Shown piece after piece: positions 1 to 8,025 of a stretch of 64,000 nucleotides of DNA. The stretch spans positions 300,013 to 364,012 of the forward strand of contig NZ_SEUI01000005.1 in NCBI RefSeq assembly GCF_008370255.1. The letters are read 5' to 3'. The DNA comes from Pseudoalteromonas sp. FUC4. GTDB taxonomy: Bacteria > Pseudomonadota > Gammaproteobacteria > Enterobacterales > Alteromonadaceae. Below the pieces are notes generated by a model. It did no database searches, was not told where the DNA came from, and saw nothing but the letters and a program-made list of their open reading frames with translations. Both the position numbers and the translations under genes were made by a program. Every line of letters begins with the position of its first letter. Positions within the stretch are counted from its first letter, which is position 1.

Positions 1-42
1 TTGGTTAAAGAGCTTGTTGCTAATCGCTCAGTGAAACTATAG
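1..42 (+). CDS. 3' end of an upstream open frame (partial)
   Basis: The window opens in a reading frame of 13 sense codons that ends with TAG at 40-42. It could be the C-terminal tail of a gene lying mostly outside the window. The AGGGG ribosome-binding site of the next gene (41-45) overlaps this stop, which would fit translational coupling within one operon. The piece is too short to identify and could be chance. Confidence 0.3.
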   Translation: MVKELVANRSVKL

Positions 43-51
43 GGGTCTAAT

Positions 52-495
52 ATGGAAAATATACTACTTACTGCGCCTGATAGTGCGCTTCCAGAAGTTA
101 GCAGCCCAGCATATGAATTACTTTCGCTTTTATACGGTAGTGATGAAAAAAATAAACTACCAAGGGACTTTTTATGTAATGAGCTAGGTGGTGGCTTTAG
201 GGCTTATTTACAAAAACTAATGGGTGAGCACTATCAACACTGGTTAATTCACACTGAGCAGGACGTTTATAACGGTAAAAAACAAACTTTTTACTGGTTA
301 GATGAAAGGCATATTTCCTGTGATTGGGAGCAGGACAAGGACGCAAGAGCGATTGCTTGTAAGCGATATAAAGATCGCTCTTACTACAGCACTAAGCGCG
401 CTGTTGAAAGGCTAGAACGCGCCAAAAGGGAAAAGGCCGCTGCTGATAAAGAATACCAGCAGCGTATCAAAAGCAAAAAGCCTACTCAGGACTAA
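52..495 (+). CDS. Hypothetical protein of integrated element
   Basis: A 147-residue soluble protein that I do not recognise. It has no signal peptide or membrane segment. The middle is rich in Trp, Tyr and His, and the last 50 residues are a strongly charged helix rich in Lys, Arg, Glu and Ala, which could be a coiled coil or nucleic-acid-binding tail. The start is supported by AGGGG six bases upstream. A strong terminator follows directly. Its position before an inovirus Gp2-type gene suggests it belongs to a phage-like or satellite element. No function can be assigned. Confidence 0.6.
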   Translation: MENILLTAPDSALPEVSSPAYELLSLLYGSDEKNKLPRDFLCNELGGGFRAYLQKLMGEHYQHWLIHTEQDVYNGKKQTFYWLDERHISCDWEQDKDARAIACKRYKDRSYYSTKRAVERLERAKREKAAADKEYQQRIKSKKPTQD

Positions 496-520
496 CCAAA
501 GTAGACTTTTTAAAAGTGCG

Positions 521-560
521 GCTGGTGGTTTAACTTCGACATTGCGCCACCAGCTTTTTT
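521..560 (+). terminator. Rho-independent terminator
   Basis: Eight-base arms GCTGGTGG (521-528) and CCACCAGC (547-554) are followed by six T. It ends the transcript of the 147-residue gene. Confidence 0.8.
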
Positions 561-770
561 ATCATAAACCTTATTACTTACTCTTACAATAATGTTAGTA
601 AGCACTATCATTAAGGGCTTATGTTTAATCTTAATAAGACTTTAATAAGTGTCAATTTAAGGTTTTTGACCCTATATAAATTCAGTTAGTTTAATAGATA
701 TCTTTATATAGCTTTGCTCAGAATGATAGTCGTAACTAACTTAGTGCTAGGTAATTAATAATATCCTTTA
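561..770. other. Noncoding region with repeated TAATAAG motifs
   Basis: An AT-rich noncoding stretch upstream of the Gp2-type gene. TTAATAAG occurs at 631-638 and 642-649, and the inverted form CTTATTA at 570-576. Short repeats before a replication-type gene could be a control region or origin, but nothing here proves it. Confidence 0.3.
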
Positions 771-779
771 GTGAAGCCC

Positions 780-1355
780 ATGCCTTACATAATGAATACC
801 CGCTACCTTGAAGTGAATAACACAGTATTTTGGGTGAATGGTAAACACAGTGGCATCTATTCTCACATGGCAAAGCAGATGATTGGACAAGTAAACGCTA
901 TGCTCAGTTACCACAGCAAAGTACATTTAATTCGTTTTGATCTCCGATTATACAAATACACCGACAACAATGAGGTTGTGAGCAAATTTAATCGTATATT
1001 GTTTAAGTGGCTAAAGCGCAAATATGAGCTTAAACGTGTTGGCTTTCTTTGGTGTCGTGAAATGGAAACCGCAAAGCAGCAACATTATCACTATGCTCTC
1101 ATGTTAGACGGCCATAAAGTTCGGCACCCATACGATATACTTATCAAAGTGAAAGATGTTTGGGAGACTAATTTACAAGGCTCTGAATATACCCCTAAGC
1201 GCTGTTATTATAATTTAAAGCGTGAGTGTGAGGCCTCTATTCAACGCGCAGTATGGCGTATCTCATACTTGGCAAAGGCTAGAGGTAAAGGGTATAAGCC
1301 GAGCCAAACTAAAAACTATGGAGCTAGCAGGATCAGGATAAATAACAATTCGTAG
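780..1355 (+). CDS. Inovirus Gp2-type (YagK/YfjJ family) replication-like protein
   Basis: Recognised from the conserved layout of this family: an R-F-D-L-R strand near residue 50, a W-C-R-E segment followed by HYHYALML near residue 100, and RISYLAKARGKGY with a following NYGASR near the C-terminus. HxH plus a later Tyr-x-x-Lys is the arrangement of HUH rolling-circle initiators, so a nicking or replication role is plausible; that part is inference. Family members sit in filamentous-phage-like and P4-like integrated elements. The start is uncertain: GTG at 771, ATG at 780 and ATG at 792 are all in frame and none has a good ribosome-binding site. At about 190 residues it is near the usual length of the conserved core. 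Confidence 0.75.
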   Translation: MPYIMNTRYLEVNNTVFWVNGKHSGIYSHMAKQMIGQVNAMLSYHSKVHLIRFDLRLYKYTDNNEVVSKFNRILFKWLKRKYELKRVGFLWCREMETAKQQHYHYALMLDGHKVRHPYDILIKVKDVWETNLQGSEYTPKRCYYNLKRECEASIQRAVWRISYLAKARGKGYKPSQTKNYGASRIRINNNS

Positions 1356-1361
1356 GAAAAG

Positions 1362-1973
1362 CTATTCAATTTTAATTTCAGAGTTCACTTCTACAAGAAA
1401 CTCTTTGATTGATAGCAGGGCTGTAGGAGCTCCACCACCTGATCTTTTTATTAAAAAATTAGAATCTTGATAACCTTTATTTGTATTTATTCTTATGAGA
1501 CAACTGTCAGCACTAACCATTTTTTCTAAAAGTTCTTTAGGTATTACAACCGCGTTTTGGCTTTTAGTGTAAATTGTTTTTGAAACAGAGTTATAACCAC
1601 TATTATCAAATGAAGTAGCTGAATTTGTTGTAAAAGAGTGTTTAGTATTGTTTAAATTAATTTCAAGTGAATTTATTTGAGCATAAGATGAGCCACTTGA
1701 TGATGACGAATCATAAACTAAATCAATGATTATATTGTCAGGTTGAGAGCTTTTCCATCTAGCACCCAATTTAACGTTATTTGCCCCCCAATCGCTTTGA
1801 GATTCAAATAAAAAATTAGGTGTCACTTTAATAATTTTTTCATTATCAAACGTTGATTGCTCTTGCGATACTACACCTAGACCAGCCATTTGGTTTAGAG
1901 AGTCACTAACACTTTCGCATCCAGTTAGTGTAACAAAAGATAATAAAGCTAAACTTACCAAGCCTTTTTTCAT
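1362..1973 (-). CDS. Putative lipoprotein, function unknown
   Basis: A 203-residue protein with a classic lipoprotein signal: Met-Lys-Lys, a short hydrophobic stretch and the lipobox LTGC with Cys19. The mature part is rich in Ser and Asn and predicted mostly beta, including a run of Ser around residue 90. I recognise no domain. It lies convergent to the Gp2-type gene with six bases between stops and is divergent from the ribbon gene at 2074. It may be cargo of the integrated element. Confidence 0.6.
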   Translation of the reverse strand: MKKGLVSLALLSFVTLTGCESVSDSLNQMAGLGVVSQEQSTFDNEKIIKVTPNFLFESQSDWGANNVKLGARWKSSQPDNIIIDLVYDSSSSSGSSYAQINSLEINLNNTKHSFTTNSATSFDNSGYNSVSKTIYTKSQNAVVIPKELLEKMVSADSCLIRINTNKGYQDSNFLIKRSGGGAPTALLSIKEFLVEVNSEIKIE

Positions 1974-2073
1974 TCTATAATTCCTTTTAGTTAATAAACT
2001 TAATTTAACGCCTGTTTTTCGTACAACAAACGGATGGTATAATAAATCTAAGGTCAGTAAAAAGTAAATAAAA

Positions 2074-2685
2074 ATGTCTAAAGCTTTTCATTTTGGTCAC
2101 ATAAGAACTCGCCAATATACGGCTGGGTATACAAGAATATTTGCTAAAGATCTTAAGAGTTTACTTACACTACCACTTGGTAAATATTGCCTAACAGATG
2201 AATACAACTCTATTTCTATAGAGCTAAAACAAATAGATAATGGGATTAGGTTCTTTAAAACAACTAATACGATAGATAAGCAGGAAATAGGTTTAATTAC
2301 ATGCGGTAAAAGCGCTAGTACAAAACTTTATTTAACATGCCCTTATTGCCAGATAAAGCGTCAACATTTATATGAGTTTAAAAAAGGATATTCTTGTAAA
2401 GCCTGTTTGAAATTAAGTTATGCGTCACAGAGTGAAGGTAAACAGGAAAGGTTAGCAAGACGTATTAGGAAGCTTAGAAAGAAAATATGGGATAACTTTC
2501 CCGATATAAATAATTTGATAGAGTCCGCTGAATATTTTCCAAAGCCAAAGTATAAACGCTGGGCTAAATATGAGCTTGAAAGGGCTAAAGTAATAGAGCT
2601 GGAGAAAGAGTTTTGGGGTTTGGCTAGCTCTCAGTTTCATCGACTTTTTGGAAAAGATTGGGATAGCTACAAAGATTTAATGTAA
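2074..2685 (+). CDS. Cys4 zinc-ribbon protein of integrated element, function unknown
   Basis: A 203-residue protein whose centre carries a Cys4 ribbon: CPYC near residue 90 and CKAC about 20 residues later, followed by L-S-Y-A-S-Q. The second half is basic and helical (ERLARRIRKLRKK), consistent with nucleic-acid binding. I recall the ribbon plus L-x-Y-x-S-Q pattern from proteins in proteobacterial mobile elements, but know no function for them. There is no signal peptide. A clear terminator follows 10 bases after the stop. Confidence 0.6.
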   Translation: MSKAFHFGHIRTRQYTAGYTRIFAKDLKSLLTLPLGKYCLTDEYNSISIELKQIDNGIRFFKTTNTIDKQEIGLITCGKSASTKLYLTCPYCQIKRQHLYEFKKGYSCKACLKLSYASQSEGKQERLARRIRKLRKKIWDNFPDINNLIESAEYFPKPKYKRWAKYELERAKVIELEKEFWGLASSQFHRLFGKDWDSYKDLM

Positions 2686-2695
2686 CACATAAAGT

Positions 2696-2722
2696 AACAC
2701 CGGATAACGGTGTTGTTTTTTA
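2696..2722 (+). terminator. Rho-independent terminator
   Basis: Arms AACACCG (2696-2702) and CGGTGTT (2708-2714) with loop GATAA, then a T-rich tract. Ends the ribbon-protein gene. Confidence 0.8.
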
Positions 2723-2810
2723 TTTTTAATATAAACAATGTTTTATGCTTTGAGTTCAGATGACCCCAGCCCAATAAAGGTTTACGAACTCGTTATTCGA
2801 AAACCATAAG

Positions 2811-2848
2811 AAACCCGCAATTTGTTAATCCAAATTTGCGGGTTTTTT
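2811..2848 (+). terminator. Rho-independent terminator without an adjacent gene
   Basis: AACCCGCAA and its complement TTGCGGGTT form a long stem followed by seven T on the plus strand. The gene upstream already has its own terminator at 2696-2722, so this one may belong to an ancestral plus-strand unit cut off by the element to the left. Confidence 0.65.
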
Positions 2849-2876
2849 TATGGAATTTGTAAAGTAAAAATAGAGT

Positions 2877-3956
2877 TTAAGAACTTCTAATTGCACGTAG
2901 CTTCATTTTTATCGCAATTATAAAAATACTAAATAGCGACAGCATACTTATTAATAACGTTAGATTAAGTATTGGGTTACTTTGCTCATCGGTACTGACA
3001 GGGGGGGGGGGTGTAGTTTGCGAGTTTTGATGTTGCCTAATATAGCTTTGGCTTATCCAATCTACTGCGTTTATCCATTGTACTTTGGCAGGATTAGTAT
3101 TATTGAGTGCCGCCATTGTATGCGTATCATTATTTAAACTTTTTGAAAGTTGTATTAGTTGCTGCCAAAATTCATTTTTAGGGCCTAGATCGTCTATTTC
3201 TTGCAGGTGCTGTTGTAACTTATCGCCACCCATCGTTTTAATATCAGCTTGTCCGGTACTTTGCGCGTAGCTATTTATTAGCGATGAAAATCGACTAAAG
3301 TACTCATTGCTTTTTTGCTGTGTAGGGTTAGCTGTTCGCTCGTTTGTTACTTTTTTTCCTGGCTGATTTAGGTTGTTTTGAGCAATTAAATATTGCTTAT
3401 AGCTTTGGTAGCTTAAGTTGTTCGTAGTTGTGCTATTTGGAGTGGCGAAGTTGTTTTTAAGTGCATTAAAACTAATTATTGCGCCTAGTAAGGTAATAAT
3501 AAAAAGGGCGCAATAGCAAAAATACAATGCACTTTTTAAAGTGTTGTGCAGTAGTTTATATTTATTATTACTTTGCTCTATAGTTGAATTTTTACTTGGG
3601 GCTGCATCTGTATTTAGTAACTCACTTTGTGTTGAGGTGCTTTTTTCATGAGTGCTCTTACTAATGTGTTTATTAGTATCTTCACTGTGCTCAGTGAGTA
3701 CTACTTGATTGTTTTGAGGTTTAGCAAGTTGGGGCTCTACTTTAGTTATTAGGCCAAATTTTTTAAGTGATGATTCTGTTTTAACAGCATCAATACTCGA
3801 TAGGTCTTTTTTTAAAGCATAAGCTTTTCCATCAAATAATTGAATTACAATATTATGAGGGATATTCAGAAGTTGGCTGAGTTGTTCTTGGGCAGAGGTT
3901 ATATCTGCGTCTTGATGTAACTGACCATTAAAAATAATTTTAAATGTAGCGCCCAC
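2877..3956 (-). CDS. Two-membrane-segment protein with N-terminal FKIIFNGQL-type domain
   Basis: A 359-residue protein. Residues 1-75 (starting FKIIFNGQL and ending near TKVEPQL) resemble a small domain found at the N-terminus of membrane proteins in Shewanella and Pseudoalteromonas; its function is unknown to me. A Ser/Thr/Asn-rich linker follows, then a membrane segment near residues 142-165, a polar region and a second membrane segment near 335-352. The codons just before the last membrane segment are a run of 11 C on the coding strand (3001-3011), encoding four prolines. Slippage by one base in either direction gives an early stop and removes the C-terminal membrane helix, so the gene may be phase-variable. 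Confidence 0.65.
   Translation of the reverse strand: MGATFKIIFNGQLHQDADITSAQEQLSQLLNIPHNIVIQLFDGKAYALKKDLSSIDAVKTESSLKKFGLITKVEPQLAKPQNNQVVLTEHSEDTNKHISKSTHEKSTSTQSELLNTDAAPSKNSTIEQSNNKYKLLHNTLKSALYFCYCALFIITLLGAIISFNALKNNFATPNSTTTNNLSYQSYKQYLIAQNNLNQPGKKVTNERTANPTQQKSNEYFSRFSSLINSYAQSTGQADIKTMGGDKLQQHLQEIDDLGPKNEFWQQLIQLSKSLNNDTHTMAALNNTNPAKVQWINAVDWISQSYIRQHQNSQTTPPPPVSTDEQSNPILNLTLLISMLSLFSIFIIAIKMKLRAIRSS
3001..3011. repeat. Homopolymer tract G11 (C11 on coding strand)
   Basis: Eleven consecutive G on the plus strand inside the membrane-protein gene at 2877-3956. With 10 C the coding frame stops after 13 further codons (L-S-V-P-M...), with 12 C after four codons (C-Q-Y-R-stop). Both outcomes lose the final membrane helix. 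Tracts of this length are typical slipped-strand sites. Confidence 0.9.
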
Positions 3957-4113
3957 ATTAGTTCCTTGTGCGTGTTATTCCATATTTGGAATTTTTTTAT
4001 TTTATGTACACAAAAACTAATCTAACAGATAAAGGTAGTACTTTCTAATGGTTTTTTATTTAAAAGCCTTAATAAACAGCGTTAAGGCTTTGGTGTGTAA
4101 CTATTATTTTACT

Positions 4114-4410
4114 TTATAGTTTAGCGAGTGATTTTACAGATTGCTTTTGCTCACTTAGGGGTTGAGTTGCTTTGTCTATTATTGTTTCAAGTGGTTTATT
4201 TCGAACACACATAAGTACTTTGTTCATTGCTTGGCATGTGCCAGTCGCTTTTTTATCATGGCTTGTGTAGCTGCAATCTTCATTAATGACTTTTTCTTCA
4301 CATGCTTTCCAAGGCGCGTTTGAACCGTGGCCCGCATGGCTTAGCGCTGAGTATGAGGTAGCAAGTAAAAAACTAGCTATTAGAGCGTTTATTACGTTAG
4401 ATATTTTCAT
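4114..4410 (-). CDS. Small periplasmic Cys-rich protein
   Basis: A 98-residue protein with a signal peptide ending near ALSHA. The mature part holds four Cys (in WKACEE, EDCSY, GTCQ and LMCVRN), which could form two disulfides in the periplasm. It starts 35 bases after the YHYH lipoprotein gene on the same strand, so the two are probably one operon, and I recall such small proteins beside YHYH genes. No enzymatic motif is visible. The GHGS after the cleavage site could bind metal, which is speculation. Confidence 0.65.
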   Translation of the reverse strand: MKISNVINALIASFLLATSYSALSHAGHGSNAPWKACEEKVINEDCSYTSHDKKATGTCQAMNKVLMCVRNKPLETIIDKATQPLSEQKQSVKSLAKL

Positions 4411-4445
4411 TTTTTTCCCACTTAATTATTTGGCCATAATGCGAG

Positions 4446-5453
4446 TTATCTTGCGGTAGCACCTTTAAAACACCCAATAAACATGTTTTCAGATACATCG
4501 GCTGCATGGTAGTGATAACCGCGTGTATCGTCGGTGTGGCCTCTACACTCGTCTAAATCAGTTGGTTCTATTCCATCTTCGTTGAGCATGCCAAATATAC
4601 CAAAGCCATCAAGTGCGTAACCCATCATGGCGGCGTGACCATCTGATTGAATTTGTGTTTGGCTACAACCTGCTTCACCGTGGTAGTGATAACCTGCTAC
4701 TAAGTTAATATGCCCAGCGCAATCATCAAAGGCTGCAATAGTGTATGCGCCTAAAATAGCCTCAACAGGGGCGGGTGCAGCAAGTACAACACCATTGAGA
4801 GCAACACCTACATTAGCGTTACCAATACTGCTATTTTGCGTGCCTGCAACGGGGATTATTGGAATTAAAAATGATTCTGATATACCGCCATCAACATAAT
4901 CGATAGAGCATTCTACGCAGTGGTTTTGGTATTGTTCTTCTACGTTTGGACGGGCAGCGCCATCGCACGACTCTTGCGTGTCGGTTACATTTACAAGGCC
5001 TGTACCTTCGTCGTATAGCTGCCAATGACTATCGTTATATAATGTTGGTAGGTTTAAAATAAAGTCGCCAGTTATATCGTAAACTTCACCGGTGCCATCA
5101 AACCAGATACCGGCTTCGTCAGCTGTTGATGTGATATTTTGAGGGCAAAACACACCAATCTCGTAATTTGAAGGCACACCTGCAATATCAATTTTGTAGC
5201 ATGAGGTTTCATCGCCGTTGCTTAGCGTACATGTTTGAGTGGTGATGGATGAGATAAGTGCATCGCTTTCAAAATTAAAAGGGTCTACTTCTACAACAAA
5301 ATCGGTTGAAGTATCTGCTGTTGTGCTCTCATCAGTGGTTGCTTCAGTTACAACGCTACTTTCAGTATCGCTACCATTACAGGCAGCTAAACCCAGTGTA
5401 AGTATGCACACTACAAGCGGTGTTAAAATTGGTGCGTTAAATCTTCTCATCAA
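4446..5453 (-). CDS. YHYH domain lipoprotein
   Basis: A 335-residue protein with a lipoprotein signal (LGLAAC, Cys near residue 25), then an acidic Thr/Ser linker. The second half carries the YHYH-domain hallmarks: AGYHYHGEAGC near residue 255 and RGYHYHA near the C-terminus, together with an A-L-D-G-F-G-I-F strand. The repeated His-Tyr-His motifs suggest metal or ligand binding at the cell surface, but no reaction is established for the family. It heads a probable operon with the small Cys-rich protein. Four phased GTGCA repeats lie upstream of its start. Confidence 0.8.
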   Translation of the reverse strand: MMRRFNAPILTPLVVCILTLGLAACNGSDTESSVVTEATTDESTTADTSTDFVVEVDPFNFESDALISSITTQTCTLSNGDETSCYKIDIAGVPSNYEIGVFCPQNITSTADEAGIWFDGTGEVYDITGDFILNLPTLYNDSHWQLYDEGTGLVNVTDTQESCDGAARPNVEEQYQNHCVECSIDYVDGGISESFLIPIIPVAGTQNSSIGNANVGVALNGVVLAAPAPVEAILGAYTIAAFDDCAGHINLVAGYHYHGEAGCSQTQIQSDGHAAMMGYALDGFGIFGMLNEDGIEPTDLDECRGHTDDTRGYHYHAADVSENMFIGCFKGATAR

Positions 5454-5495
5454 AAATATCCGGTAATGAAGTTGAATGTATAATATTTGTTAAAT

Positions 5496-5532
5496 GTGCA
5501 AACAAGGTGCAAGAAAAGTGCAATATAGTGCA
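5496..5532. promoter_or_regulatory. Four phased GTGCA direct repeats (candidate operator)
   Basis: GTGCA occurs at 5496, 5507, 5518 and 5528, a spacing of 11, 11 and 10 bases, so all copies face the same side of the helix. They lie 40-80 bases upstream of the YHYH lipoprotein start and about 100 bases upstream of the exporter gene on the other strand. On the minus strand one copy (TTGCAC) could act as a -35 box before TATTAT. The binding protein is unknown. Confidence 0.45.
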
Positions 5533-5633
5533 TTACTGTAAATAGCAAAAATGCAGCTATATAGATGTGCGCATGTCCTTTTATTAGTTAAAATAGTGCG
5601 CTTTTACAGTATCCAAGTTAACAGTGGAATTTC

Positions 5634-6392
5634 ATGGACTTTTTATTTCCCGATAGCGTGTCTTTATTTTTGTTTTTAATGATGGTTGTTACGGCTGGTT
5701 TCTCATCTTTTGTTTCTGCTGCTTTTGGAGCCGGTGGCGGATTAATGCTGCTTGTTGTTATGGCGTCGTTTATGCCTATGGCAGTTGTTGTGCCTGTGCA
5801 TGGTTTAGTACAGCTTGGCTCTAATGCAAATAGGTTATTACTCAGCTTTAAGCATATTGATAAAAGCATGTTTGTATATTTTGCGTTAGGCGGCTTAGTA
5901 GGGACGGGGTTATCAAGTTTTGTTATTGATGATATATCGCTTGATGCTATGAAGTTAGTGGTCGCTATTTTTGTTATTTATTTACTGTGGGGTAAAACGC
6001 CACCTATAAAATTAACCTCTAAGCTATGGCGCATGGTTGCCGGTGGCATAACGACTTTTATTTCTATGTTTGTGGGGGCAAGCGGGCCATTAGTTGGTAG
6101 TTTTTTATATATAAATAATTACGAAAAATTAAAGTTTACGGCAACGTTTTCGAGCATTATGAGTGTGCAGCATTTATTAAAAGCCGTAGTTTATGGTGCT
6201 GTTGGTTTTAGCTTTTGGCAATGGATGCCGCTTGTAATTGCTATGGTGCTAAGTGGTGCTGTAGGTACTTGGTTTGGAATTAAATTACTTAAAAGTATGT
6301 CTGGGGATAAATTTAAGCGTATTTTTAGAGTCGTTTTAACGCTATTAACGCTACAACTCGGTTGGCAAGGTATTAAAATATTACTCCACTAA
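5634..6392 (+). CDS. Sulfite exporter TauE/SafE family membrane protein
   Basis: A 252-residue integral membrane protein with about eight hydrophobic segments and the family's two similar halves. The first half has A-A-F-G-A-G-G-G and the second V-G-A-S-G-P-L-V-G. E. coli YfcA, from the neighbourhood this window resembles, belongs to the same family, so this may be its counterpart; that link is inference. The family exports small organic anions such as sulfite or sulfoacetate, and the substrate here cannot be told. An 11-base-pair hairpin overlaps the stop codon. Confidence 0.85.
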   Translation: MDFLFPDSVSLFLFLMMVVTAGFSSFVSAAFGAGGGLMLLVVMASFMPMAVVVPVHGLVQLGSNANRLLLSFKHIDKSMFVYFALGGLVGTGLSSFVIDDISLDAMKLVVAIFVIYLLWGKTPPIKLTSKLWRMVAGGITTFISMFVGASGPLVGSFLYINNYEKLKFTATFSSIMSVQHLLKAVVYGAVGFSFWQWMPLVIAMVLSGAVGTWFGIKLLKSMSGDKFKRIFRVVLTLLTLQLGWQGIKILLH

Positions 6393-6410
6393 TTTACTAG
6401 TGGAGTAAAT
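6381..6410 (+). terminator. Hairpin terminator overlapping the stop codon
   Basis: Perfect arms TTACTCCACTA (6381-6391) and TAGTGGAGTAA (6398-6408), followed by a modest T-rich tract. The left arm contains the TAA stop of the exporter gene. Confidence 0.6.
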
Positions 6411-6567
6411 TTAACTTTATTAAACATAAATTACTTAAGCGAATTAAATAATTCATTGCCTAAAAACCACCAATGCAGAGGGACTACACTGTAATTTTTT
6501 TGCTTATCGATGAGCTATACTAATCTGCAATAATTGTTTATACGTTTAATTAAATTGGTATTAAAGC

Positions 6568-7203
6568 TTATTTAACAGCGGCTTTAATTGGTTTGTCGCC
6601 ATCAAATAACTCAAAAATGCGGTTACTAATAAATGAGCTAGTCGCAATATGTAATAGTGCATTAGCTACGTTTTCACGGCTAATTTTAGCCTCAGAACGA
6701 TCACTTGGTCGCTGCGTCGTTACTTGCATTGAAGCGCTATCATCAGTCAGTGTACCAGGGCGAACAATGGTGTAATTTAAACCACTATTGATTAAGTGCT
6801 CGTCAGCCATGTGCTTAGCAACTAAGTAAGGTTTTAAATCACCTTGAATCGAATCTGGGTCGTCTGCACCAATTGAACTGACCATAATAAAGTGTTTAAC
6901 GCCATGCTCTTTTGCAAAGGTAGCTGCTTTAGTTGCAGCCCATAAATCAATAAGTACAGTTTTATCATCGCCTGTACTTCCGCCAGAGCCAGCAGCAAAA
7001 ATCACTTGATCACAGCCTTTCATTGCATCACCAAAATCGCCTTCAAGATCTTGCTCAACAATAGTTAAAAAAGAGCTGTTTAAATCGCTTAGCTTATTCT
7101 TGTCGCGCACTAATGCCACAACATTTTGCTCATTTTCTAAAAGTAGCTCAGTTGCCATTTTGCCTATTTGTCCGCTTGCGCCAATAATTAGGGTCTTACT
7201 CAT
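6568..7203 (-). CDS. NAD(P)-binding SDR-like oxidoreductase (atypical SDR)
   Basis: A 211-residue protein with the N-terminal dinucleotide-binding loop GASGQIG (residues 8-14), an A-A-G-S-G-G stretch in strand 4, and V-S-S-I-G-A-D followed by Y-L-V-A-K-H-M, where the Tyr and Lys sit as in extended and atypical SDRs. Length fits the NAD(P)H-binding YwnB/BVR-B-like group. Substrate is unknown. It is monocistronic, and the initiation region has GGAG before ATG on the minus strand. Confidence 0.8.
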   Translation of the reverse strand: MSKTLIIGASGQIGKMATELLLENEQNVVALVRDKNKLSDLNSSFLTIVEQDLEGDFGDAMKGCDQVIFAAGSGGSTGDDKTVLIDLWAATKAATFAKEHGVKHFIMVSSIGADDPDSIQGDLKPYLVAKHMADEHLINSGLNYTIVRPGTLTDDSASMQVTTQRPSDRSEAKISRENVANALLHIATSSFISNRIFELFDGDKPIKAAVK

Positions 7204-7385
7204 AATTAACTCCTTCCAATAAATAGTAAAAGTAATGTGCTTACGAATAGACCTTGGGGTAGGGGATAATTTTTAAAGGGTAAAAGTGAGTTTAAATGAG
7301 CCAATTTAAAAAAATACGTTAATTAAAATACGATGCTTAACTGAGCATTAAAATTAGCTGTTTTTATCGCGTTCTTTAGAACATT

Positions 7386-7709
7386 TTAGTCAATTATTAT
7401 ATCAACTTCAGTTACATCATTGTGGTGATATAAGCTAATTCGTACATTACGTTCTTTGTAGCTGTAAAAAAGAGTGTGATAAGTACTATTACCTGTATTT
7501 TTTAAAGGCTCTCCTAATTTTTCTTTATAAAAGTGAATAATACTGTCAATTGAATCAGTTAAGTAACCAGTGCGAATCATTGGGTACTCATCTGTAACAT
7601 CCATTGTTATAACAAACTCTTCAGGAAGCGGGACTTCGGTGATATTTTGGCTGAGTACGTTAAATGATAGAGTACATAGCAGTATTATTAAAAATGCTAA
7701 AATTTTCAT
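7386..7709 (-). CDS. Small secreted protein, function unknown
   Basis: A 107-residue protein with a signal peptide ending near NVLSQ. The mature part has a strand pattern around T-D-S-I-D-S-I-I-H-F-Y-K-E-K-L-G. That layout (a short strand, then a helix with F-Y-K and L) recalls the units of the OmpA-family protein encoded just downstream on the other strand, where N-Y-K-x-A-L occurs in each copy. The relation is weak and inferred. No catalytic motif is seen. Confidence 0.6.
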   Translation of the reverse strand: MKILAFLIILLCTLSFNVLSQNITEVPLPEEFVITMDVTDEYPMIRTGYLTDSIDSIIHFYKEKLGEPLKNTGNSTYHTLFYSYKERNVRISLYHHNDVTEVDIIID

Positions 7710-8025
7710 GAGAGCTCTTTGTGTAATAATTTCCTTTTATTAATGCCTATCTTACTAAAATAAAAATTTATGTCATTTAAATTCCTATTTTGTATTTCAT
7801 TGCGTAAAGGGAGGTATCCAATGAGAATACTTAGCTTGCGTACTCGCTTAATAGGCGTGGTCGTTATTTGATGCTTTCGGCTAAGTGACTAATTAAAAAC
7901 CTTTTATTCCTCTATTCTCCTGAATACCTAGAAAGCTAATAAAGTTATACAAATAAGGAACATTGAATTAAGTTTACTCATTAGGCATAGTGCTAATGTA
8001 AACTAATACTTTAAAAGGAGTTTCC
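7710..8025. other. Intergenic region with an orphan ribosome-binding site and 16-codon frame
   Basis: Between two divergent genes. A strong AAAGGGAGG (7806-7814) stands six bases before ATG at 7821, opening a frame of 16 codons (MRILSLRTRLIGVVVI) that stops at 7869-7871. This resembles the first residues of a membrane sensor and could be a truncated remnant or a leader peptide. Further right, TTGAAT (7963-7968) and CATAGT (7986-7991), 17 bases apart, are a possible promoter for the next gene, whose AAAGGAG precedes its ATG. Confidence 0.35.

Noticed and set aside
2755..2815. tRNA 3' end or attachment site at the border of the left element
   Set aside because: A T-C-G-A and A-C-C-A can be read, but no acceptor stem, anticodon arm or repeated copy elsewhere in the window supports it.
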